Shown here in pieces: positions 26,957 to 36,422 of a DNA stretch of 64,000 nucleotides; positions within the stretch are counted from its first letter, which is position 1, and the number at the start of each line of letters is the position of its first letter. A program made the translations under genes and the position numbers. The DNA comes from Xanthobacteraceae bacterium 501b (GTDB lineage Bacteria > Pseudomonadota > Alphaproteobacteria > Rhizobiales > Xanthobacteraceae), in NCBI GenBank assembly GCA_000378025.1, contig KB899087.1:1736001-1800000 (forward strand), in the 5' to 3' direction. Under the pieces are notes generated by a model. That model was given only the letters and a program-made list of their open reading frames with translations, had not been told where the DNA came from and made no database searches.

Positions 26957-26971
26957 GGAATTTCCCCTCGT

Positions 26972-27679
26972 TCAGCTTCGGAACAGCCGCGTGTACTGCG
27001 TCTCGTGCCGCATCGACGCGATATCGGATTTCAACGCTGCGCCACCGAGCTGGTCGAGCGGCGTGACGGTCGCCAGCGGCGCGATCTCCCGCACCGTTCG
27101 CGTCGCGGCGGCCAGCGCCCGGTTGCCGTCGGTCTGGCCCAGCGGGACGAGCCGCACGGCGGCGGAGATGAGGTTCGCGGCCACCGCCGAGAGATAGGCG
27201 GAAAGCGTCGCCGGCAGCGGCAGGCCGTGCGCGGCGGCGGCGATGCCAACCGCCACGGGATAGGCGACGCGGCCATCCCACAGCCCCATTGCCCATTCCA
27301 GCGCCGGGGCCGGCCAGGCGGCGCGGGTCGCGGCGAGAAAGGCGTCGCCCTGGTTCAGCGTCTCCATCTGGCGCTCACGCGAGGGCGCGAACGCCGCCGC
27401 CAGCTCCAGCACGTCGCGCAGGCGACTGTCGTCCTCCGCCAGCACCGCCTCGAAGGCATGGGCCAGCAGGACGGCATCGGCGAAGGGACCGCCGTGACGG
27501 AGCAGATCGTCCACCCATCCGTTCAGCGAGGCAAGATCGCTGATCGCCTGGGTCTCGACCGCCCATTCGAGGCCGTGCGAATAGGCGAAGGCGCCGACGG
27601 GATAGGCGGGGGAGAGCCAGACGAACAGCGCCAGCAGATCGGGCGAGGCGCCGGGCGGCGCCGCAGCGGCCTCGCTCAT
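26972..27679 (-). CDS. ureF: Urease accessory protein UreF
   Basis: A 235-residue, all-helical protein that bridges UreD and UreG in the nickel-insertion complex and acts as an activation checkpoint. Features include LALFVWLSPAYPVGAFAYSHGLE (the family's SxxFPVGxFxxSxGLE region), the WVDDLLRHGG segment, and the C-terminal RLVPLGQTDGNR followed by the conserved C-terminal region ending YTRLFRS. Length and order fit the family. It sits between ureE (9-base gap) and ureG. Confidence 0.95.
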   Translation of the reverse strand: MSEAAAAPPGASPDLLALFVWLSPAYPVGAFAYSHGLEWAVETQAISDLASLNGWVDDLLRHGGPFADAVLLAHAFEAVLAEDDSRLRDVLELAAAFAPSRERQMETLNQGDAFLAATRAAWPAPALEWAMGLWDGRVAYPVAVGIAAAAHGLPLPATLSAYLSAVAANLISAAVRLVPLGQTDGNRALAAATRTVREIAPLATVTPLDQLGGAALKSDIASMRHETQYTRLFRS

Positions 27680-27688
27680 CGACTGCCC

Positions 27689-28450
27689 CTAATGGCCGTG
27701 CTTGTGGCCATCGTGAGCGGCATGGGCGTGATCGTCGTGCGCGTGATCATGGGCATGATCATGGGCGTGATCGTGTCCATGGTCATGCCCGCAGCCGCAG
27801 CCGGCGCCGTGCTCATTGGCCGGCTTCTCGCCCTGCACATGCAGCACATCGCGCGCCTTGGCGTGCGGCTCATGGCCGTGGTCGTGATGCGCATGACCAT
27901 GTTCGTGATGATCATGGCCGCAGCCGCAATCGTCGCCATGCGCGTGACCATGGTGGTCATGGGCATGATCGGGATGATCATGGGCATGTCCGTGCGCATG
28001 GTGGCCATGCGCCTCAGCGGCCTCATAGGCCCCGCCCTCGGGCTCGAAGGCCGCCTCGACGGTCTCGACGCTGGCGCCGAGGCCCCGCGCCATCTCCTCC
28101 AGCACGCTGTCGCGGGCGATGCGGATGCGGTCCGCCAGCAGTTCCGCCGGCACATGGCGGTTGCCGAGATGCCAGGCGAGGCGTGCAAGGTGATGGGCGT
28201 CGCGGGCAACGATCTCCGCCACCGGCTCCTCGGCAGCGACCACCGCGACGACGCGCGCGTCCTCCAGCTGCAACCCATCCCCATCCTTCAGCCGCGTCGC
28301 CTCGTCTAGATCGAGCAGAAACGCCACATCACCTTCGCCACGAATGGCGATACGCCGGCGGTAGCGCCCGTCATGGGGCAGCACGACACGGTCAGCGGCG
28401 GTGGCGGCATCCCAGCTGCCGGCGGGAAGGACGGTGCGGGCACGGATCAT
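27689..28450 (-). CDS. ureE: Urease accessory protein UreE with long His-rich tail
   Basis: A 253-residue nickel metallochaperone. Residues 1-75 form the peptide-binding domain (RVVLPHDGRYRRR, FLLDLDEATRLKDGDGL) and residues 75-140 the metal-binding domain (LARLAWHLGNRHVPAEL with the conserved interface His, VLEEMARGLGASVETVEAAFEPEGGAY). Residues 148-253 are an extension with 40 histidines in 106 residues, mostly HDH/HAH units, and two CGCGHDH motifs. UreE hands Ni to UreG; His-rich tails store Ni. The DNA for the tail is made of imperfect GTGATCATGGGCATGATC-type repeats, so its length probably varies between strains. A palindromic repeat separates it from ureC. Confidence 0.95.
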   Translation of the reverse strand: MIRARTVLPAGSWDAATAADRVVLPHDGRYRRRIAIRGEGDVAFLLDLDEATRLKDGDGLQLEDARVVAVVAAEEPVAEIVARDAHHLARLAWHLGNRHVPAELLADRIRIARDSVLEEMARGLGASVETVEAAFEPEGGAYEAAEAHGHHAHGHAHDHPDHAHDHHGHAHGDDCGCGHDHHEHGHAHHDHGHEPHAKARDVLHVQGEKPANEHGAGCGCGHDHGHDHAHDHAHDHAHDDHAHAAHDGHKHGH

Positions 28451-28487
28451 GGCGGAACTCCGGTAGACATGGCGGCGCTGTGTTCAG

Positions 28488-28588
28488 GCATCCTTCGAGG
28501 CTCGCGGCGCTCGCACCTCAGGATGACGTGGCACCGGATCGGGCATCATCCTGACGTGCCGACCCTAGGGTCGCCCTTCAGGGATGCC
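28488..28588. repeat. Palindromic intergenic repeat between ureC and ureE
   Basis: The element starts GGCATCCTTCGAGGCTCGC and runs through GCACCTCAGGATGACG to GGGATGCC. The ends GGCATCC (28488-28494) and GGATGCC (28582-28588) are inverted, and GCACCTCAGGATGACGTGGCAC pairs partly with GGCATCATCCTGACGTGCC inside. The CATCCTTCGAGGCTCGC...CACCTCAGGATGACG wording is, from memory, a common dispersed intergenic repeat in Bradyrhizobium and relatives. It lies inside the urease operon, so it will be transcribed and may fold as an mRNA hairpin between ureC and ureE. Confidence 0.7.
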
Positions 28589-28612
28589 AGGCCCAAGCGG
28601 TTGCTCCCACAC

Positions 28613-30325
<1,713 letters not shown>

Positions 30326-30397
30326 GAGACAATCCGTTTCGGCAAGGGGCAGCAGGGCGGCGGGTGCCTTTGGGCGGCAGGTCCTAAGCGAGAGGCG

Positions 30398-31018
30398 TCA
30401 CAGCTTGCCCATCAAATCCTGGCGGAAGCCGTAGACCTCCCGCTTGCCGGCAAGCGCCACCAGGGTCACCTCCCGGCTCTGGCCGGGCTCGAAGCGCACG
30501 GCGGTTCCCGAGGCGATGGCGAGGCGCATGCCTCGCGCCTTCTCCCGCTCAAAGGCAAGGGCCGGATTGGTCTCGTAGAAATGGTAGTGGCTGCCGACCT
30601 GGATCGGCCGGTCGCCGGTATTGGCGACGGTGACGGAGACGAACTCACGCCCGGCCAGCAGTTCGATCTCGCCCTCCTCCACCAGAAGCTCGCCCGGCGC
30701 CCCGGCGCCATGGCTGGAGGCGATCGGCTCATGCACGGTGACGAGCTTGGTGCCGTCCGGGAAAGTGGCCTCGACCTGAATCTCGGCGATCATCTCGGCG
30801 ACGCCCGGCATCACCTGGTCAGCCGTCAGCACCGTGGTGCCGAGCGTCATCAGCTCGGCCACCGTTCGGCCGTCGCGCGCGCCCTCGACCACCACATCGG
30901 TGATGAGCGCGACCGCTTCCGGGAAATTGAGCTTCACGCCCCGCTCCAGGCGGCGGCGGGCCACCATGGCCGCCATGGCGACCAGCAGCTTGTCCTTCTC
31001 GCGCGGGCTGAGGTTCAT
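30398..31018 (-). CDS. ureAB: Fused urease gamma-beta subunit
   Basis: A 206-residue protein joining the urease gamma (UreA) and beta (UreB) subunits. Residues 1-100 are UreA ([75 protein letters not shown]). Residues about 105-206 are UreB ([71 protein letters not shown]). Separate genes are the usual bacterial form; fusions of this order are known, for example in Helicobacter. The UreB part lacks a few C-terminal residues compared with some free UreB proteins. It lies between ureD and ureC. Confidence 0.95.
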   Translation of the reverse strand: MNLSPREKDKLLVAMAAMVARRRLERGVKLNFPEAVALITDVVVEGARDGRTVAELMTLGTTVLTADQVMPGVAEMIAEIQVEATFPDGTKLVTVHEPIASSHGAGAPGELLVEEGEIELLAGREFVSVTVANTGDRPIQVGSHYHFYETNPALAFEREKARGMRLAIASGTAVRFEPGQSREVTLVALAGKREVYGFRQDLMGKL

Positions 31019-31074
31019 CGATAGTCTCCGGCTCTTCTGAAGCGAGTTTCAGTTCAAACGAGGGGTGGCTTGCA

Positions 31075-31965
31075 TCAGGAGTGCCAGATGCGCGGCACCT
31101 CGCCGACACCCAGCGCGGCGATCGCCCGACGGATCGCGGTTTCCAGCGGTGCGCCGTCGCGCGCGAGCAGGCGGACGGACAGCATGCCGTCCCAAGCGCT
31201 CGCCCCGGCATCGAGGCCATCGGGGAGTTCCCGGGCCATGCCATCCTGTTCGCTTTCCCCCAGACCGAGCGCTGCGCGCACGTCGTCCAGCCGGCTTTCG
31301 GCGTCGGGCGAAACCAGCAGCAGCGTGGCGAAGGCGGCCCAGCCGCCGGCGGTGGCACGGCGGTCGAGCGTGGCGGCGATATCGCCTTCGAGCTGCAGCC
31401 CGTCGGCATAGACCAGCCGTCCGCCCCGGCGGATGCGCCAGCGATCAAACAGCCTGCCATAGGAGAGCCGCTCGCCGCGCGCCGTGCGGCCGAGAATGAC
31501 CGGCTCGACCAGCAGCAGGCGGGCATCCGGCGCCACCTCGGCGGCGATTGAGCGCTCCACCCGCGCCCCATCGAACACGATGGTCGCCTGCGGCATCCAG
31601 TGCAGGCTGGCGCCTACCTCGGCCGTGAGTTCGACAGCGATATGGGAGGTCGCCCCGTCGGAGCGGTAGATCTTCTCGGCCGCCTGCGTGGTGACTACCA
31701 ATTGGGCATCGCGCCCGGCATGAAGGCAGCTTTGCGAGGCATCGCCGCCGGCGAGCCCGCCGCCGGTGTTGATCATCACCGCTTCCAGGGCGCGACCGCG
31801 CCGGCCGGAACGCGGAAAGCGCACGCGGGCGAATCCCTCCTCCTCGATCCGTCCGCGGGCGGTGCGCCCGTCCAGTGCCCGGGCTTCGACCAGCAACCGC
31901 CCCTGCCCGCGCCGCTCGACCGGAATGGTGACGGCGGCGTCAGACGGCAATGCGGTTGCGAACAT
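31075..31965 (-). CDS. ureD: Urease accessory protein UreD
   Basis: A 296-residue UreD/UreH-type chaperone that forms the nickel tunnel with UreF on apo-urease. It contains the typical RGRIEEEGFARVRFPRSG, MINTGGGLAGGD (the family's NTAGGLVGGD-like motif), TTQAAEKIYRS and LHWMPQATIVFDGARV. The ATG at 31965 has TTGAGGATC upstream with about 7-base spacing. This start lies inside the 3' end of urtE (26-base overlap), so the urease genes are joined to the urea-transporter transcript without a break. An ATG at 31989 is possible but lacks such a site. Confidence 0.94.
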   Translation of the reverse strand: MFATALPSDAAVTIPVERRGQGRLLVEARALDGRTARGRIEEEGFARVRFPRSGRRGRALEAVMINTGGGLAGGDASQSCLHAGRDAQLVVTTQAAEKIYRSDGATSHIAVELTAEVGASLHWMPQATIVFDGARVERSIAAEVAPDARLLLVEPVILGRTARGERLSYGRLFDRWRIRRGGRLVYADGLQLEGDIAATLDRRATAGGWAAFATLLLVSPDAESRLDDVRAALGLGESEQDGMARELPDGLDAGASAWDGMLSVRLLARDGAPLETAIRRAIAALGVGEVPRIWHS

Positions 31966-32635
31966 CGGGATCCTCAAGTGCTGCGCCATCGCCGGACATC
32001 ACCACCGCCCCGCGCTCCATCACGATGAAATGGTCCGCGAGTTCCTTGGCGAAGTCGAAATACTGCTCGACCAGCACGATGGCCATGTCACCCTTGGAGC
32101 GCAGATAGCGGATGGCGTTGCCGATATCCTTGATGATCGAGGGCTGGATGCCCTCGGTCGGCTCGTCCAGCACCAGCACCTTGGGTCGCATGGTAAGCGC
32201 CCGGCCGATGGCGAGTTGCTGCTGCTGGCCGCCGGAGAGGTCGCCGCCGCGCCGGCGCATCATCGAATCCAGCACCGGAAACAGCGAGAACACATCGTCG
32301 GGTATGAACCGCTCCGCACGCTTGAGCGGCGCGAAACCGGTTTCCAGATTTTCCGCCACCGTGAGCAGCGGAAAGATCTCGCGCCCCTGCGGCACGAAGG
32401 CGATGCCGCGGCGTGCCCGCTCGGCGGGCGCCATGGAGGTGATGTCCTCGCCATTGAAGCGGATGGACCCTTTCGCCACCGGCGCCTGCCCTACGATGGC
32501 GCGCATCAGGCTGGTCTTGCCCACGCCGTTGCGACCGAGCACGCATGTGACCTTGCCCGGCTCCGCCTTCAGCGAGACGCCGCGCAACGCCTGTGCCGCG
32601 CCGTAGAAGAGGTTGATATCCTGAACTTCCAGCAT
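31940..32635 (-). CDS. urtE: Urea ABC transporter, ATP-binding protein UrtE
   Basis: A 231-residue ATPase of the LivF type. It has Walker A VLGRNGVGKTSLMRAIVG, signature LSGGQQQQLAIGRAL, Walker B KVLVLDEPTEGIQPSII, with the UrtE-typical QGREIFPLLTVAENLETGF segment. It pairs with UrtD to power urea import through UrtB/UrtC. It ends inside the start of ureD (overlap 31940-31965) and starts 5 bases after urtD. Confidence 0.95.
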   Translation of the reverse strand: MLEVQDINLFYGAAQALRGVSLKAEPGKVTCVLGRNGVGKTSLMRAIVGQAPVAKGSIRFNGEDITSMAPAERARRGIAFVPQGREIFPLLTVAENLETGFAPLKRAERFIPDDVFSLFPVLDSMMRRRGGDLSGGQQQQLAIGRALTMRPKVLVLDEPTEGIQPSIIKDIGNAIRYLRSKGDMAIVLVEQYFDFAKELADHFIVMERGAVVMSGDGAALEDPDVRNRIAV

Positions 32636-32640
32636 GAGCC

Positions 32641-33459
32641 CTAGCGTCCCAGATAGACTTCGATGACGCGCTCATTGGCGCTGACCTGGTCGAGTGTGCC
32701 CTCGGCCAGAACCGAGCCTTCATGCAGGCACATGACCCGCACACCGAGATCGCGCACGAAGGTCATGTCGTGCTCGACCACGACGACCGAGTGGCCATTG
32801 GCGTTGATTTCGCGCAGCAATTCGGCGGTCTGGGCGGTCTCGGCATCGGTCATGCCGGCTACTGGCTCGTCCACCAGCAGGAGCTTGGGGTCCTGCGCCA
32901 GCAGCATGCCGATCTCCAGCCACTGCTTCTGACCATGCGACAGCGCGCCGCCGAGCCGATCGCGGTGTTCGGTCAACCGGATAGTCTCGAAGATCTCGTC
33001 GATCCGCTCGCGCGCCGCCGCGCTCTCGCGGTGGAAGATGTTGGGCAGCGCCCGGCGCTGGCCCTTTAGCGCAAGCCGCAGATTGTCGAGCACCGTATGG
33101 TTCTCGAAGACCGTCGGCTTCTGGAACTTGCGGCCAATGCCCAGCGTGGCGATCTGCGTCTCGTCCAGCTTGGTCAGGTCGGTGGTGCCGCCATTGAAGA
33201 AGACGTCGCCCCGGTCGGGACGGGTCTTGCCGGTGATGACGTCCATCATCGTCGTCTTGCCGGCGCCGTTCGGGCCGATGACGGCGCGCATCTCGCCGGG
33301 ATCGACGGTGAACGACAACGCATTGAGCGCGCGGAAACCGTCAAAGGTGACGGTGACGGCGTCGAGATAGAGCAGCGCCTCGGTCAGTTCCTTCTTTGCG
33401 GCAGGAGCCGGCTCGGCGGTGGCGTGGGTTGCGGGTTCGAGCGTCGCGGTAGCGGTCAT
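32641..33459 (-). CDS. urtD: Urea ABC transporter, ATP-binding protein UrtD
   Basis: A 272-residue ATPase of the LivG type. It has Walker A IGPNGAGKTTMMDVITG, signature LSHGQKQWLEIGMLL, Walker B KLLLVDEPVAGMTDAE and the H-loop VVVEHDMTFVRDLG. The LSHGQKQWLEI variant is characteristic of UrtD rather than LivG. The first 30 residues are an Ala/Thr/Pro-rich extension. The ATG at 33459 is chosen because GAGGG lies 8 bases upstream; the GTG at 33474 overlaps the urtC stop and is less likely. Confidence 0.94.
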   Translation of the reverse strand: MTATATLEPATHATAEPAPAAKKELTEALLYLDAVTVTFDGFRALNALSFTVDPGEMRAVIGPNGAGKTTMMDVITGKTRPDRGDVFFNGGTTDLTKLDETQIATLGIGRKFQKPTVFENHTVLDNLRLALKGQRRALPNIFHRESAAARERIDEIFETIRLTEHRDRLGGALSHGQKQWLEIGMLLAQDPKLLLVDEPVAGMTDAETAQTAELLREINANGHSVVVVEHDMTFVRDLGVRVMCLHEGSVLAEGTLDQVSANERVIEVYLGR

Positions 33460-33470
33460 ATCGGTTTCCC

Positions 33471-34634
33471 TCACTCGGCCGGCCGGGGCGAGGCGAGCGG
33501 TTCGCCGGGTATGTCGTCATGCTGCCGGCGCTTCTCGCGCCACTCATAGAAGGTGCCGACAATGCCCTTGGGCAGGAACAGGGTGACGGCGACGAACAGG
33601 CCGCCGAGCATGAACAGCCAGTAGGGCGCCAGCATGCCTGACGTGAAATAGGTCTTGGCGTAGTTCACCAGTACCGCCCCCAGTGCCGCCCCCACCAGCG
33701 TGCCGCGACCGCCGACCGCCACCCAGACGATGATCTCGATCGAATTGGCCGGCGAGAATTCCGACGGGTTGATGATGCCGACCTGCGGCACGTAGAGCGC
33801 GCCGGCGACGCCCGCCAGCATGGCGGAGACGACGAAGGCGACCAGCTTGTAGTTTTCCGCCCGGTAGCCGGTGAAGCGCACCCGCGTCTCGGCATCGCGA
33901 ATGGCGACGAGCACCTTGCCGAAATGCGAGCGCACCAGGAAGCGGCAGAGCACATAGCCGAGCCCCAGCGCCAGCGCCGACAGCACGAACAACACCAGCC
34001 GCGTCCCATCCGCCTGGATGTTGAAGCCGAGAATGTCCTTGAAGTCGGTCAGGCCATTATTGCCGCCGAAGCCCATGTCGTTGCGGAAGAAGGCCAGCAG
34101 CAAAGCGAATGTCATCGCTTGGGTGATGATCGACAGGTACACGCCGGTGACGCGCGAACGGAAGGCGAACCAGCCGAACACCAGCGCGAGGATGCCCGGC
34201 GCCAGCAGCACCATGAGCGCGGCGAAGGGGAACATGTCGAAGCCGTACCAGAACCAGGGCAGTTCCTTCCAGTTGAGGAACACCATGAAATCCGGCAGAA
34301 CCGGGTCGCCATAGACGCCGCGCGTACCGATCTGGCGCATCAGATACATGCCCATCGCATAGCCGCCGAGGGCGAAGAACGCGCCCTGGCCAAGCGAAAG
34401 GATGCCGACATAGCCCCAGATGAGGTCCACCGAGAGCGCAAGCAGCGCATAGGTGAGGTATTTGCCGAGCAGAGAGACCACATAGGTGGGCACATGCACG
34501 GCCGAGTCCGGGGCCACGGCGAGGTTGAGCACCGGCACCAGCACCGAGACGGCGATCAGCACCGCGAGGAAAATGAGGCCGCTGGTGCCGAGCAAGGCGG
34601 GTTGACGGGTCATGTTTGTCACGGGCGCACTCAT
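33471..34634 (-). CDS. urtC: Urea ABC transporter, permease UrtC
   Basis: A 387-residue LivM-type permease with about ten membrane helices. It includes LIWGYVGILSLGQGAFFALGGYAMGMYLMRQ (start of the LivM core), GVYLSIITQAMTFALLLAF, FRNDMGFGGNNGLTDFKDIL and VAIRDAETRVRFTGYRAEN, and ends near FLPKGIVGTFYEWREKRR. The NNGLTDF motif is typical of UrtC. Its ATG overlaps the urtB stop (ATGA), indicating coupled translation. Confidence 0.95.
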   Translation of the reverse strand: MSAPVTNMTRQPALLGTSGLIFLAVLIAVSVLVPVLNLAVAPDSAVHVPTYVVSLLGKYLTYALLALSVDLIWGYVGILSLGQGAFFALGGYAMGMYLMRQIGTRGVYGDPVLPDFMVFLNWKELPWFWYGFDMFPFAALMVLLAPGILALVFGWFAFRSRVTGVYLSIITQAMTFALLLAFFRNDMGFGGNNGLTDFKDILGFNIQADGTRLVLFVLSALALGLGYVLCRFLVRSHFGKVLVAIRDAETRVRFTGYRAENYKLVAFVVSAMLAGVAGALYVPQVGIINPSEFSPANSIEIIVWVAVGGRGTLVGAALGAVLVNYAKTYFTSGMLAPYWLFMLGGLFVAVTLFLPKGIVGTFYEWREKRRQHDDIPGEPLASPRPAE

Positions 34635-36256
34635 GCCTCGATCGACCTCCCCTTGAGGGCGAAGAGGCCTCTGGGGCGCTTTTGGATGAAGAGGATAACG
34701 ATGACCAGCAGCGCGATCTTGCCGAGCACCGCGCCGGCATAGGGTTCGAGCAGCTTGTTAGCGACGCCGAGCGTCATGGCGCCGACCAGCGTGCCCCACA
34801 GGTTGCCCACTCCGCCGAACACAACCACCAGGAAGCTGTCGATGATGTAACTCTGTCCGAGATTCGGCGACACATTGTCGATCTGGCTGAGTGCCACGCC
34901 GGCCATGCCGGCAATCCCGGAGCCGAGGCCGAAGGTCATGGCGTCGACCCAGTTGGTGCGGATTCCCATGGAGGCCGCCATGCGGCGATTCTGCGTAACC
35001 GCCCGCATTTCAAGGCCGATTCGCGTCAGCCGCAGGGTGGCGAGCAGCGCGAAGAACACCATCAGCGCGAAGATGATAATCCACAGCCGGCCATAGGTGA
35101 TGGCGAGATGGCCGACATCGAAGGTGCCGGACATCCAGCTCGGGGCGCCGACCTCGCGGTTGGTGGGTCCGAAGATGGTGCGGATCGCCTGCTGCAGGAT
35201 CAGCGAGATGCCCCAGGTGGCGAGCAGCGTTTCCAGCGCCCGACCGTAGAGAAAACGGATGACAGTGCGTTCGATGAGGACGCCGATCAGGCCGGTGAAG
35301 ACGAAGGCGAGCGGGATGGCGATCAGCAGCGAGGCGTCGAACAGGCCGGGATAGGAGGTGCGGATCACCTCCTGCACCACGAAGGTGGTGTAGGCGCCGA
35401 GCATGACCATTTCGCCATGCGCCATGTTGATGACGCCCATCACGCCGAAGGTGATGGCGAGGCCGATGGCGGCGAGCAGCAGCACCGAGCCGAGCGACAG
35501 CCCGTACCAGAGATTCTGCGCCATGCCCCACATGGCGAGGTTGCGCTCGATGCTCTCGATCGCCGCCGCCGCCGCCTGCTTCACCTCGGGCGCCGCGCTT
35601 TCGGGCACCGAGCGCAGGATGGCGAGCGCGTCCTGGTTGCCCTCGGCACCGACCAGATCCACGGCGGCGATGCGCTCGGCCGGGGTGATGCCCTCCTTGC
35701 CGATCAGGATCGAGGCCCGCGCCAGGTTCATCGCCGACTTGACCTTGAGGTCGGTCTCCTTGGCGAGCGCGGCGTCGAGGGCCGGCAGCGCCGCCTCATC
35801 GCGCGAGCGGCCCACCGCCAGCGCGGCTTCCCGGCGCTTGGCGGCGTCGGGGCTCACCAGCGACAGCGCGCCGCTGGCGGCGTCAATGGCGCGGCGGATG
35901 CGGTTGTTGACCCGCACCGGCTTGACGGCGGGCGCGTCAGCGACGGCCTGCATCGTCAGCGGGTCGAGCAGCGCCCCGCCCGCCCCTTCGATGAAGACAC
36001 GCGGCGGAGTGCCGCCGAAAACGAGCTTGCCGTCGGCAAGGGCGGAGACGATCCCGGCGGCGGCTGAGCTGCCGCTGAGCGCGAGCGCGCCGAGCGCGGC
36101 TTCGGTATCGTCATATTTGTTGGTGGTCAGCTGGGCGAGCGGGGCGCTGATATCCTGTGCCTCGACACGCTCGATGAGCGCGGCGGCGAACAGGAGGGCG
36201 AGCGCGGCGCAGAGCACGCGAGCAAGGCGGGAAAGGCGAGCGCGTGAGGTCATCAT
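34631..36256 (-). CDS. urtB: Urea ABC transporter, permease UrtB
   Basis: A 541-residue LivH-type permease. An N-terminal signal-like helix (VLCAALALLFAAALIERVEA) is followed by a periplasmic domain of about 200 residues (SAPLAQLTTNKYDDTEAALG), an extension specific to UrtB. The membrane domain has LGSVLLLAAIGLAITFGVMGVINMAHGEM, LETLLATWGISLILQQAIR, the GPTNREVGAPSWM loop, RAVTQNRRMAASMGI and FGGVGNLWGTLVGA. The start at 36256 (or 36253) was chosen over the longer frame to 36358, whose extra residues are Pro/Ala-rich and lie over a hairpin. Confidence 0.94.
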   Translation of the reverse strand: MMTSRARLSRLARVLCAALALLFAAALIERVEAQDISAPLAQLTTNKYDDTEAALGALALSGSSAAAGIVSALADGKLVFGGTPPRVFIEGAGGALLDPLTMQAVADAPAVKPVRVNNRIRRAIDAASGALSLVSPDAAKRREAALAVGRSRDEAALPALDAALAKETDLKVKSAMNLARASILIGKEGITPAERIAAVDLVGAEGNQDALAILRSVPESAAPEVKQAAAAAIESIERNLAMWGMAQNLWYGLSLGSVLLLAAIGLAITFGVMGVINMAHGEMVMLGAYTTFVVQEVIRTSYPGLFDASLLIAIPLAFVFTGLIGVLIERTVIRFLYGRALETLLATWGISLILQQAIRTIFGPTNREVGAPSWMSGTFDVGHLAITYGRLWIIIFALMVFFALLATLRLTRIGLEMRAVTQNRRMAASMGIRTNWVDAMTFGLGSGIAGMAGVALSQIDNVSPNLGQSYIIDSFLVVVFGGVGNLWGTLVGAMTLGVANKLLEPYAGAVLGKIALLVIVILFIQKRPRGLFALKGRSIEA

Positions 36257-36327
36257 CGTCCGTCGATGTGGCGCTGCGGATGGCCGGGGCGGGGCTCCGG
36301 CGGCGACGGCGGTACGCGGGGATGGAG

Positions 36328-36344
36328 GCCCGGCATTCGGGCCG
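36328..36344 (-). promoter_or_regulatory. Hairpin in the urtA-urtB gap
   Basis: The arms GGCCCG (36328-36333) and CGGGCC (36339-36344) lie within a GC-rich palindromic run, 78 bases past the urtA stop. As in aapJ-aapQ, its likely effect is to keep more mRNA for the binding protein than for the membrane parts. Confidence 0.5.
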
Positions 36345-36422
36345 GGCCCGGCCGCCACGCGGGCGGCCGGGGTTGTCAGAGTGCTCAGGCAGGAGCGTGG
36401 GCGCCCCGCCTGCGGGCTGGCC

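Noticed and set aside
27700..28010. Regular GATCATG-type repeats, first considered as a CRISPR or satellite array
   Set aside because: The repeats are in frame and encode the His/Asp-rich tail of UreE; spacing is irregular and there are no unique spacers.
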